Assembly (NCBI RefSeq): GCF_000715495.1
Contig: NZ_JNLX01000087.1
Location: 17,877 to 81,876, forward strand
Length of the DNA: 64,000 nucleotides
From: Hymenobacter sp. IS2118
GTDB taxonomy: Bacteria; Bacteroidota; Bacteroidia; Cytophagales; Hymenobacteraceae
Direction of reading: 5' to 3'
Positions 26,336 through 34,244 of the stretch are shown in pieces; the stretch's first letter is position 1; every line of letters begins with the position of its first letter. The notes under the pieces are model-generated. The model did not search any database, had not been told where the DNA came from, and saw nothing but the letters and a program-made list of their open reading frames with translations. Position numbers and translations under genes: made by a program.

Positions 26336-27811
26336 ATGAATTTCACGATGCTTCTACCTACCCGAACCTTACTTGTTGCCAGCGGCTTGCTGCTGCTTGC
26401 GGCCGGGGGCTGCAAGGAAAAAGGCGAGGTCAAGCCCGGCCCCACTCCTCCCGTGGTAGTGTTGCCGCCGCCGCCGCTGGCCTCCTCCCAGATTGCGGCC
26501 TGGGTGACCAACGCCGACAAGTCGTCGCTCTTTGCCCGGCAGCGCGTGGTACTGAACTTCAACGCCGCCGCCAACTCCAACCCCATCATCGCCGTCGATA
26601 CCACCCAGCGGTTCCAGACGATGGACGGCTTTGGCTACACCCTCACGGGCGGCAGTACTCAGGTGCTGAGCCGCATGGGCGCCCCGGAGCGCGCGGCCCT
26701 GCTGCGCGAGCTGTTTGCCACCGATAGTACGTGGCTGGGCGTGAGCTACCTGCGCGTGAGCATCGGCGCCTCCGACCTCAGCGAACGGGTATATACCTAC
26801 AACGACCTGCCCGGCGGACAGACCGACGTGAACATGGTCCAGTTCAGCCTGGAACCCGAGCGCGAGCATTTTATTCCCGTGCTCAAGGAAATTCTGGCCC
26901 TGAGCCCCAACATCAAAATCATGGGCTCGCCCTGGACGGCTCCGTCCTGGATGAAGACCAATGGCAACCCCATTGGCGGCAGCCTGCGCCCCGAGTATTA
27001 CGCGGCGTATGCCCGCTATTTTGTGAAATACGTGCAAGGCATGGCCGCCGAGGGCATTCCCATTGACGCCGTTACCCTACAAAACGAGCCGCTTTACGGT
27101 GGCAACGAACCCAGCATGCTCATGTCGGCGGCCGAACAGACCGACTTCATCAAGAACCACGTGGGCCCCGCCTTTGCGGCGGCGGGCCTGAAAACCAAAA
27201 TCATTGCCTACGACCACAACGCCGACCGGCCCGACTACCCCATCGCCGTACTCAGCGACGCGGCGGCCCGGCCCTATGTGGACGGCTCGGCCTTTCACCT
27301 CTACGGCGGCAGCATTAGCGCGCTGAGCCAGGTGCACAATGCCTTTCCCGACAAAAGCATCTACTTCACCGAGCAGTGGACCCAGGCACCGGGCTCTTTC
27401 GCCAGCGACCTGCGCTACCACGTCGATAACCTCATTATCGGGGCGCCGCGCAACTGGAGCCGCAACGTGCTGGAGTGGAACCTGGCCAACGACGCCAGCT
27501 ACGGCCCGCATACCTCCGGCGGCTGCACCGAATGCCTCGGGGCGGTAACCATCGCGGGCAATGCCGTGACGCGCAACCCCGCCTACTACACCGTGGCCCA
27601 CGCCAGCAAATTTGTGCGGCCCGGCAGCGTGCGCGTGGGCACCAACGTGCCCGGCAACCTGCAAAACGTGGCCTACGTGCGCCCCGATGGCCGCAAAGTG
27701 CTGATGGTGCTCAACAACGGCAGCGCCCTGCAAACCTTTAACATTCAGTTCAAGGGCAAGATGGCATCTACGGCGCTCTACGGCGGGGCCGTGGGCACCT
27801 ACATCTGGTAG
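26336..27811 (+). CDS. GH30 glycoside hydrolase, lipoprotein (copy 2)
   Basis: 491 residues. Lipobox AAGGC (Cys26) is followed by a Pro-rich linker (PGPTPP, LPPPPL). The barrel keeps DGFGYTLTGGST, SPWTAPSWMK, acid/base E251 in LQNEP and nucleophile E346 in YFTEQW. It is very similar to the GH30 at 23503 along the full length, including GGCTECLGAVT and HASKFVRPGSVR, so it arose by local duplication. An ATG at 26348 is an alternative start with the same signal. It is expected to be tethered to the outer membrane and to cut the same class of beta-glucan. Confidence 0.92.
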   Translation: MNFTMLLPTRTLLVASGLLLLAAGGCKEKGEVKPGPTPPVVVLPPPPLASSQIAAWVTNADKSSLFARQRVVLNFNAAANSNPIIAVDTTQRFQTMDGFGYTLTGGSTQVLSRMGAPERAALLRELFATDSTWLGVSYLRVSIGASDLSERVYTYNDLPGGQTDVNMVQFSLEPEREHFIPVLKEILALSPNIKIMGSPWTAPSWMKTNGNPIGGSLRPEYYAAYARYFVKYVQGMAAEGIPIDAVTLQNEPLYGGNEPSMLMSAAEQTDFIKNHVGPAFAAAGLKTKIIAYDHNADRPDYPIAVLSDAAARPYVDGSAFHLYGGSISALSQVHNAFPDKSIYFTEQWTQAPGSFASDLRYHVDNLIIGAPRNWSRNVLEWNLANDASYGPHTSGGCTECLGAVTIAGNAVTRNPAYYTVAHASKFVRPGSVRVGTNVPGNLQNVAYVRPDGRKVLMVLNNGSALQTFNIQFKGKMASTALYGGAVGTYIW

Positions 27812-27995
27812 CCGAAACCACGGGAAGTGACCTGAGCGCCGGCCCTCCCGCTACCTGCTTTTGAGTTTCAACTTACTGTTTTCTTTTTCTCACAATGCCT
27901 TGATTCATTGTTGACTGGCCCGGCGTGCTCGAGAGTGTCTGGTTTGCCAACTGCTTTTTTCTTCTGAATTTTTTCACCCAAAATCCCCACAATTC

Positions 27996-30200
27996 ATGAA
28001 AAAGCTTTCCAGACCGCTGTATTCTCTGCTGGCCGCCGCCCTGGCCCTGCTGCCCCTGAGCGCCTCCCGGCCCGCCGCCCCGCTGGCCAACGAGCCGGTG
28101 AGCGTGTGGCTGACCACCGGCGACCAGAGCAAGCTGCTCCAGCCGCAGGCCAACGTCAGCTTCAGCTCCTCGGCGCCGGGGGTGGGCACCACCATCACCG
28201 TGAACGAAGGCACGACCTACCAGAGCATGGACGGCTTCGGGGCGTCGATGACCGGCTCTTCGGCCTTCCTGCTGAACCGGCGCATGAACACCGGCCAGCG
28301 CGACGCCCTGCTCAACGACCTGTTTGGCAGCGGGGGCATCCGGCTGGGCTTTTTGCGCCACACCATGGGCGGCTCCGATTTTTCGGCGCAGGGAGATTTC
28401 ACTTACAACGACCGGCCGCAGGGACAGACCGACCCCAATCTGGTCAATTTCAGCATCGCCAACGACCTTGTTGATGTAGTGCCCATGCTGAAGGCGGCCT
28501 ACGCCCGCAATCCCAGCCTGAAAATCATGGGCTCGCCGTGGAGCGCCCCGGCTTGGATGAAGGAAACCTACAACCTGCGCGGCGGCGGCTGGCTGAGCAC
28601 GGCCTGGTACCAGGCCTACGCCAACTACTTCGTGAAATACGTGCAGGCCTACAACGGCCAGGGCCTGCCGGTGTACGCCGTGACGCTGCAAAACGAGCCG
28701 CTGTATGCCGCGCCCTACATGGCCATGCGCATGGACGCCGGCAACCAGGCCGCGTTCCTGAAAAATAACATCGGGCCGGCCTTCCAGGCGGCCAAAATCA
28801 CGACCAAGCTCATTGTGTACGACCACAACTGGGACCGGCCCGACTACCCTAACGAGATTTTTGCCGACGCGGCGGCGGCGCAGTACGCGGCTGGGTCGGC
28901 CTTCCACGGCTACTCCCCAACTGCGGGCATCGCCAACCAAACCGCGGTGCATAATGCTTACCCCGGCAAGGACATCTGGTTTACGGAGGTGTCGGGCTCG
29001 GCCGGGGGCAACTTTGCCGGCGACCTGAAATGGCACGCCTCAAACATCCTCATCGGCAACACCCGCAACTGGGCTAAATCCGTGCTGGAGTGGAACCTGG
29101 CCCTGGACCAGAACAACGGCCCTACCAACGGCGGCTGCACCACCTGCCGCGGCGTCGTCACCATCAACAACGGCACCGGGGCCGTAACCAAAAACGTGGA
29201 ATACTACGTGTTGGGCCACGCCAGCAAGTTTGTGGATGCCGGCGCGCTGCGCATTGCTTCCACCTCCAACGCCGGCGGCATCGAAACCGTGGCTTTCCGG
29301 AATCCCAACGGCAGCAAAGTCCTCATTGCGCTCAATAACGGCAGCTCGGCCAGCACTTTCAAGGTGCAGTGGAACGGCCAGTCCTTCAACTACACCCTGC
29401 CGGCCGGCGCCCTGGCCACTTATAGGTGGAGTACCGGCGGCAGCACGCCACCCGCCGGCGTGAGCAACATTCCGCTGGGTCGCGTCTTTGAAATCAGCGC
29501 CAAGCACAGCGGCAAAGCTATGGAAGTAGCGGCTTCGTCGACGGCCAACGGCGGCCGCGTGCAGCAGTGGGGCTGGGTGAGTGCCGCCAACCAGAAGTGG
29601 AAGACGGTGGACATGGGCGGCGGCTACGTGCGCCTGGTGAACGTGAACAGCAACAAGTCGTTGGACATTGCCGGGCCCTCCACGGCCAACGGCGCCCTGG
29701 TGCACCAGTGGGACTGGAGCAACAACGACAGCCAGGCGTGGCTGGTGCAGCAGCAATCCGACGGCACCTACCGCATCCAGAGCAAGTACAGCGGCAAGGT
29801 GCTCGATGTACCCAGCGCCGCCCTGGCCGACGGCGCTGCCGTGCAGCAGTGGGACTGGTCCGGGACCGATAACCAGCGCTGGTGGTTCAGCGACCAGGGC
29901 GCGGCCCGCACGGCCCTGGCCACCGTGCCGGCCGGCAGTTCCGCCGATGCCCGCCTGCAGGTGTACCCCACCGTGGCCAACCAAGAAGTGCGGCTCGACT
30001 ACAACGCTGCGGCCGCGCAGTCGCTCAGCCTGAGCGTGCGCGACCTGACCGGCCGGGTGCTGAGCAGCCAGCTCCGCCCCGTAACGGCCGGCAACAACCA
30101 TTTCACGCTACCCGTCGGCACCCTGGCCGCCGGCATCTACCTGCTGCGCGTGGGCACCACCGAAGGCACTCTGGTGCGCCGCGTCGTGGTGGCGCACTAG
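27996..30200 (+). CDS. GH30 glycoside hydrolase with RICIN-like domain and T9SS tail (copy 3)
   Basis: 734 residues. A signal peptide (about 1-25) leads to a GH30 domain (about 32-475) with MDGFGASMTGSS, SPWSAPAWMK, acid/base E234 in LQNEP and nucleophile E331 in WFTEV. After a short STGGSTPP linker comes a three-repeat RICIN-like trefoil (about 490-630; ISAKHSGKAMEV, NSNKSLDI, YSGKVLDV). It closely resembles the one on the GH5 enzyme at 14212. A T9SS sorting domain (about 650-734) completes it. The catalytic domain is more distant from copies 1 and 2 than they are from each other, so the cleavage mode may differ. It is probably secreted or surface-attached by Type IX. Confidence 0.93.
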   Translation: MKKLSRPLYSLLAAALALLPLSASRPAAPLANEPVSVWLTTGDQSKLLQPQANVSFSSSAPGVGTTITVNEGTTYQSMDGFGASMTGSSAFLLNRRMNTGQRDALLNDLFGSGGIRLGFLRHTMGGSDFSAQGDFTYNDRPQGQTDPNLVNFSIANDLVDVVPMLKAAYARNPSLKIMGSPWSAPAWMKETYNLRGGGWLSTAWYQAYANYFVKYVQAYNGQGLPVYAVTLQNEPLYAAPYMAMRMDAGNQAAFLKNNIGPAFQAAKITTKLIVYDHNWDRPDYPNEIFADAAAAQYAAGSAFHGYSPTAGIANQTAVHNAYPGKDIWFTEVSGSAGGNFAGDLKWHASNILIGNTRNWAKSVLEWNLALDQNNGPTNGGCTTCRGVVTINNGTGAVTKNVEYYVLGHASKFVDAGALRIASTSNAGGIETVAFRNPNGSKVLIALNNGSSASTFKVQWNGQSFNYTLPAGALATYRWSTGGSTPPAGVSNIPLGRVFEISAKHSGKAMEVAASSTANGGRVQQWGWVSAANQKWKTVDMGGGYVRLVNVNSNKSLDIAGPSTANGALVHQWDWSNNDSQAWLVQQQSDGTYRIQSKYSGKVLDVPSAALADGAAVQQWDWSGTDNQRWWFSDQGAARTALATVPAGSSADARLQVYPTVANQEVRLDYNAAAAQSLSLSVRDLTGRVLSSQLRPVTAGNNHFTLPVGTLAAGIYLLRVGTTEGTLVRRVVVAH

Positions 30201-30520
30201 CGCGGGGGCGGCCGGGCCGGGCGGGTTCGGCAGCCACTTTTTTTCACTTGTTTTTTAAGCAAGCGGCGGCTGGGTTGGCAAAGGGCCATTGGGGCACCTG
30301 CCGGCCCAGCCGCCGCCTTGCAACGTGTGTTGTACGTGTATCAGCAACCGCTATAAATCATTTCGCAGCCTCTAAAGCCATTTTCCACCTGAATACCTAA
30401 CGACGCGGCCGGCTACATTTGCTTAGGCTCAAAGCTTGCGCACGCAGCTTTTTTTTGACGCCGCACCCTTCGCCCGTCCCCCACACTAGTCAGCTTTTAC
30501 GCTGCACCAATTTTTCCGAT
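30201..30520. other. Intergenic region with hairpin and promoter between GH30 genes
   Basis: A strong near-palindrome (30260-30274 with 30305-30320, CAAGCGGCGGCTGGG against its inverse with a one-base bulge) follows the GH30 stop and probably terminates it. TACATTTG at 30414-30421 is an exact -7 box for the next GH30 gene. It shares the 12-nt context GGCTACATTTGC with the GH5 promoter at 14156. Confidence 0.65.
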
Positions 30521-32002
30521 ATGTCCTCCAAAATCCCATCCGTCCTCCTGCTTTCCGTGCTTGGCTTCGGGGCCAATGCGCAGCAGCCGAAGTCGAAACC
30601 CGCTACCGCCCGTCCCGCTACGGCTGCCTACTCGGTGGCGGGCAAAACGGCCCAGGTGTACGCCACCGTGGCCGGCACCAGCCAGCGCCTAGCAGCTGGC
30701 GAAAAGCTGGCCTTCACGCCCGCCGGCCAGCCGCTTGAAACCCAGGTCTGCGTTTTTGTCGACCCCAACCACTCGTTTCAAACCATGCTTGGCATTGGCG
30801 GGGCGCTGACGGATGCCTCGGCCGAAACCTTTGCCAAGCTGCCCAAGGTCCAGCAGCAGGAGTTGCTGCAAGCCTACTATAGCCCCACGGCCGGCATCGG
30901 CTACACCCTGGCCCGCACCAGCATCCACAGCTCGGACTTTGCCAGCGGCAGCTACACCTACGTGGCCGACAACGACAAGACGCTGAAAACCTTCAGTGTG
31001 AAGCACGACGAGCAGTTTCGCATTCCCTTCATCAAGCAGGCGCAGGCGGCGGCCGGCGGCAAGCTCACCATGTACGTAACACCCTGGAGCCCGCCGGCCT
31101 GGATGAAGGACTCGGGCTCGATGCTGAAGGGCGGCAAGCTGCTGCCCGCCTACCGTCAGGCCTGGGCCGACTATTACGTAAAGTTCATCCAGACCTACGA
31201 GAAGCTGGGTATTCCTATTTGGGGCCTGAGCGTGCAGAACGAGCCCATGGCCACCCAGAGCTGGGAATCCTGCATCTATACCGGCGAGGAGGAACGGGAC
31301 TTCATCAAAGGCTACCTCGGGCCCACGCTGGACAAGGCCGGGCTGGGCAGCAAAAAGCTCATTGCCTGGGACCACAACCGCGACCTGCTGACCCAGCGGG
31401 CCGCCGCCGTACTCGACGACCCCGAGGCGGCCAAATACGTGTGGGGCATCGGCTACCACTGGTACGAGACGTGGACCGGCAGCGCCATGCTCTTCGACAA
31501 CGTGCGCCGCGTGCACGAAACTTACCCCGACAAAAACCTGCTCTTCACCGAAGGCTGCCTCGAAAAATTCGAGTTTGCCAAGGTAGACCGCTGGGACCTG
31601 GGCGAGAAGTACGGCATGTCGATGATTGGCGACTTCAACGCCGGCACCGTGGGCTGGACCGACTGGAACGTGCTGCTGGATGAAACCGGCGGCCCCAACC
31701 ACGTGGGCAACTTCTGCTACGCCCCCATCATCGGCGACACCCGCACCGGCAAGCTCATCTACACCAACGCCTACTACTACATCGGCCACTTTTCCAAGTT
31801 CATCCGCCCCGGCGCCAAGCGCATCGGCGCCGCCGCCAACCGCGACGTGCTGCAAACCACCGCCTTCCGCAACCCCGACGGCAGCCTAGCTGTAGTGGTG
31901 ATGAACCAGACCGACAAGCCCCTGGATTTCCAGCTCCGCCTCGCCGGCCAGGCTGCCAAGACCACCGCCGCTGCCCACTCCATTATGACGTTCGTACTCT
32001 AG
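30521..32002 (+). CDS. GH30 glycoside hydrolase, glucosylceramidase-like (copy 4)
   Basis: 493 residues. ATG 30521 is chosen as it begins a signal peptide ending near ANAQ (about 20); the frame is open upstream but crosses the promoter. The barrel has GIGGALTDASAETF, TPWSPPAWMK, acid/base E241 in VQNEP and nucleophile E344 in LFTEG. The pattern is typical of GH30 subfamily 1 (beta-glucosylceramidase/beta-1,6-glucosidase-like) and differs from the other three copies. It may finish oligosaccharides released by them. It has its own promoter. Confidence 0.93.
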   Translation: MSSKIPSVLLLSVLGFGANAQQPKSKPATARPATAAYSVAGKTAQVYATVAGTSQRLAAGEKLAFTPAGQPLETQVCVFVDPNHSFQTMLGIGGALTDASAETFAKLPKVQQQELLQAYYSPTAGIGYTLARTSIHSSDFASGSYTYVADNDKTLKTFSVKHDEQFRIPFIKQAQAAAGGKLTMYVTPWSPPAWMKDSGSMLKGGKLLPAYRQAWADYYVKFIQTYEKLGIPIWGLSVQNEPMATQSWESCIYTGEEERDFIKGYLGPTLDKAGLGSKKLIAWDHNRDLLTQRAAAVLDDPEAAKYVWGIGYHWYETWTGSAMLFDNVRRVHETYPDKNLLFTEGCLEKFEFAKVDRWDLGEKYGMSMIGDFNAGTVGWTDWNVLLDETGGPNHVGNFCYAPIIGDTRTGKLIYTNAYYYIGHFSKFIRPGAKRIGAAANRDVLQTTAFRNPDGSLAVVVMNQTDKPLDFQLRLAGQAAKTTAAAHSIMTFVL

Positions 32003-32045
32003 GCAGCAGCACGTCAGCAAACAGCTTCAATAGTAAAACAGCTGT

Positions 32046-32300
32046 TCATGCTGAGCTTGTCGAAGCATCTCTACCGCGCAGCTAATCAATTTTAGTATCT
32101 GACGTTACGCATCAACAGGCTGGCGCGCGTCTCTGACGCGCTGCCTACTGGCTTCGAGCCGCTGGCTCGTACGTGCAATGGCGTTACGGACGACCTTCCG
32201 ATTCGAGCCAGAGGCTCGGAACCAATCTGCAGCGCGTCAGCCTCTCTGCGTAACAGCAGTTAGTATTGCGGTAGTGATGCTTCGACAAGCTCAGCATGAC
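32046..32300. repeat. REP-like palindrome, GTCATGCTGAGC family (copy 2), interrupted
   Basis: The outer ends (TCATGCTGAGCTTGTCG at 32047 and its inverse ending at 32300) match the copy 1 family. The GCATCTCTACCGCG core and the return TTGCGGTAGTGATGC match the intact copy at 52245-52353. The loop is split by a second palindrome (32104-32254). Confidence 0.88.
32104..32254. mobile_element. MITE-like palindrome nested in a REP element
   Basis: The insert is bounded by GTTACGCA and TGCGTAAC, perfect 8-nt inverted ends, with further inverted words inside (GACGCGCTG/CAGCGCGTC, TTCGAGCC/AGCCAGAGGCTCG). It carries no gene. It sits exactly in the loop of the outer palindrome, consistent with insertion of a small non-autonomous element. 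Confidence 0.65.
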
Positions 32301-32395
32301 CCTTTTTTAAATCAAATTGATTAGCAGCAGCCACTTAGCATCGCTCGGTTTTTTTGAAAACGATGTTCTGTTGAGTGCAGCAAACCCTTTTGCTT

Positions 32396-33184
32396 ATGTC
32401 CAGAACGCCCACGATACTGCTACGCCGGGCCGCCGCCCTGGCAACCGTCCTGCTCCTCAGCACAGCTGCCCATGCCCAGCAGCCAGCCGACCCGGCTGCC
32501 ACCCAAAAAGCGGCCGACGACGCCTACCACCAGCGCCAGGAATACCTGCTGCACAACGACTGGCCCAACCTGCAGAAGTATGCCGCCGCCAACCAGCGCC
32601 TACCCGCCCCGGTGCCCGGCCGGCCCCGCGTGGTCATCATCGGCAACTCCATTACTGAGGGCTGGGTGAAGGAGGATTCGGCCTTTTTCCGGGGCAAAGC
32701 CTACGAGTACGTGGGCCGGGGCATCGGCGGGCAGGGCACCGGGCAAACCGTGCTGCGCTTCCGGGCCGACGTAATTGACCTGCACCCGGCCGTGGTTGTC
32801 ATTTTGGTGGGCACCAACGACGTGGCCGAAAACAACGGTCCCTACAACCCGCAAAATACCCTCAACAACATCATGACCATGTGCGAGCTGGCCCGCGCCC
32901 ACGGCATCCGGGTGGTGCTGGGCGCGGTGGCTCCCAGCCTCGATTTCTGGTGGCACAAAGGCCTGAATCCGGCTCCCAAAATCCTGGCTCTCAACGAGCG
33001 CCTCAAAGCCTACGCAACTCAGCAGCGCTTCGGGTACTACGACATGCACACTGCCCTGAAAGACGAGCAGAATGGCCTGCGCAAAGCCTACGGCGAAGAC
33101 GGCGTGCACCCCAACCTGGCCGGCTACCGCGTCATGGAGCCGCTGCTGAATCAGGCCGTCGCCGCCGCGCTGAAGCAAAAATAG
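32396..33184 (+). CDS. Secreted SGNH/GDSL-family hydrolase
   Basis: 262 residues from ATG 32396 (a GTG at 32375 would add 7 residues). The signal peptide ends at HAQQ (about 28). The SGNH blocks are all present: GNSITEGW with nucleophile S85, GIGGQGT with the oxyanion Gly, LVGTND with N141, and DGVHPN with D235 and H238. Such enzymes are often carbohydrate acetylesterases or platelet-activating-factor acetylhydrolase-like. Its place at the end of the glycan locus suggests removal of acyl groups from the polysaccharide. Specificity is inferred. Confidence 0.9.
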   Translation: MSRTPTILLRRAAALATVLLLSTAAHAQQPADPAATQKAADDAYHQRQEYLLHNDWPNLQKYAAANQRLPAPVPGRPRVVIIGNSITEGWVKEDSAFFRGKAYEYVGRGIGGQGTGQTVLRFRADVIDLHPAVVVILVGTNDVAENNGPYNPQNTLNNIMTMCELARAHGIRVVLGAVAPSLDFWWHKGLNPAPKILALNERLKAYATQQRFGYYDMHTALKDEQNGLRKAYGEDGVHPNLAGYRVMEPLLNQAVAAALKQK

Positions 33185-33193
33185 ACGCCGACC

Positions 33194-33330
33194 TAGAGCG
33201 GTTTCCGCCGCCATGAACATAATTAAAAATGAAGAATTAAAAATTAAAAGCTTGACTGTCAGATTTTTAATTTTTAATTCTTCATTTTTAATTCCCTTAA
33301 AAACTGTTCACTAACCTGGAAACCGCTCTA
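33194..33330. repeat. Two-level palindrome, AT-rich core inside a GC-rich pair
   Basis: The outer arms TAGAGCGGTTTCC (33194-33206) and GGAAACCGCTCTA (33318-33330) are perfect inverses. Inside them lie 29-nt AT-only arms (33221-33249 and about 33264-33293) built from AATTAAAAATGAAG words. The AT arms resemble those at 57813-57899. It lies between convergent genes and may terminate both. Confidence 0.85.
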
Positions 33331-33346
33331 ATCAGCATTTCGGGCC

Positions 33347-34021
33347 TCAGATTTTACGCCGGGTAGCGGCACCGGCCGCTGGCGCGGCCGGCTTTTTCGC
33401 CTTGGCTTTTACTTTGGGCTTCGCCTTGGGACGGGCTTTTTTTCGCCGAGTCGGCAGGCGGGCGCGCTCGGCTTTGCGCTCGGCCCGCCGCAGCAGGCGC
33501 TCGGGCAGGCGGGCCATGAGGCGGTCGCGTACGAACTGCGCCAGGCCCGAAAGTGGCACCAGCTGCGTGGTGCGCAGGAACTGGCCTACTTCCCGCAGCC
33601 GCAGCGTGCTCACGCCCCGCAGGCCCAGCGCCAGCAGGTACTGCTTCACTTCTTCCAGCAGCAGCAGCCGGGCCAGGGGCGCCCGCTCCACGGTGGCGTT
33701 GTAGGCAGCGGCACGGTGCGGGCGCAGGCCGTCGGGCGCAGCTACCAGCACACCTACCCAGGCGGGCAGCAGTGGCAGCAGCTTGGGCAGGTGTTTTTCG
33801 GTTACCACAAAGGTGACGAAATCGTAGACTTCGCCGTAGCAGCGCAGCTGGTTGGCCACCCGCTGCAGGGTGTCGCCGTCGCCCTTCACCTCGTAGCCGT
33901 GCATGAAAGCGGGCGTAATATGTACCACATCGGCGCGGGTGCTGCCAGTGGGCAGCTCGTCGATGCGCACGCCGCCGAGCAGCAGCGGGTAGAGCAGGGC
34001 ACGGATTTCCGGGTCGTTCAT
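33347..34021 (-). CDS. sce7726-family protein with histone H1-like basic tail
   Basis: 224 residues from ATG 34021. The N-terminal part starts NDPEIRALL and carries D31, then YEVKG with E44 and K46. That D-x(n)-E-x-K pattern is expected for a PD-(D/E)XK nuclease fold and is typical of sce7726 proteins. A helical middle region follows, then about 40 residues made almost only of K, A, P and R (KKARPKAKPKVKAKAKK). sce7726 genes often sit in phage or defence contexts; here the gene stands alone. Nuclease activity and the role of the tail are not established. Confidence 0.75.
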   Translation of the reverse strand: MNDPEIRALLYPLLLGGVRIDELPTGSTRADVVHITPAFMHGYEVKGDGDTLQRVANQLRCYGEVYDFVTFVVTEKHLPKLLPLLPAWVGVLVAAPDGLRPHRAAAYNATVERAPLARLLLLEEVKQYLLALGLRGVSTLRLREVGQFLRTTQLVPLSGLAQFVRDRLMARLPERLLRRAERKAERARLPTRRKKARPKAKPKVKAKAKKPAAPAAGAATRRKI

Positions 34022-34244
34022 GGCAACCTCAAAAGTAAGCCGGGCCAAGTATTGGCGCGGTTGAAAGTGCGTTCGGGCGTGGCGCGGGCAGGGGAATTTT
34101 ACGGCGTGTCCTGTACCTTGCCGGCCCCTGCGGGCACCCGCATTTTTCACGCTTTAGCGGCTGGCGGGGCGGCAGTTCTACTCCGGCAGCCAGAATCCAG
34201 CTTCTGATTTCCAAGGCTCGGCTACTTCCCTCTTCCCTTTCTTC

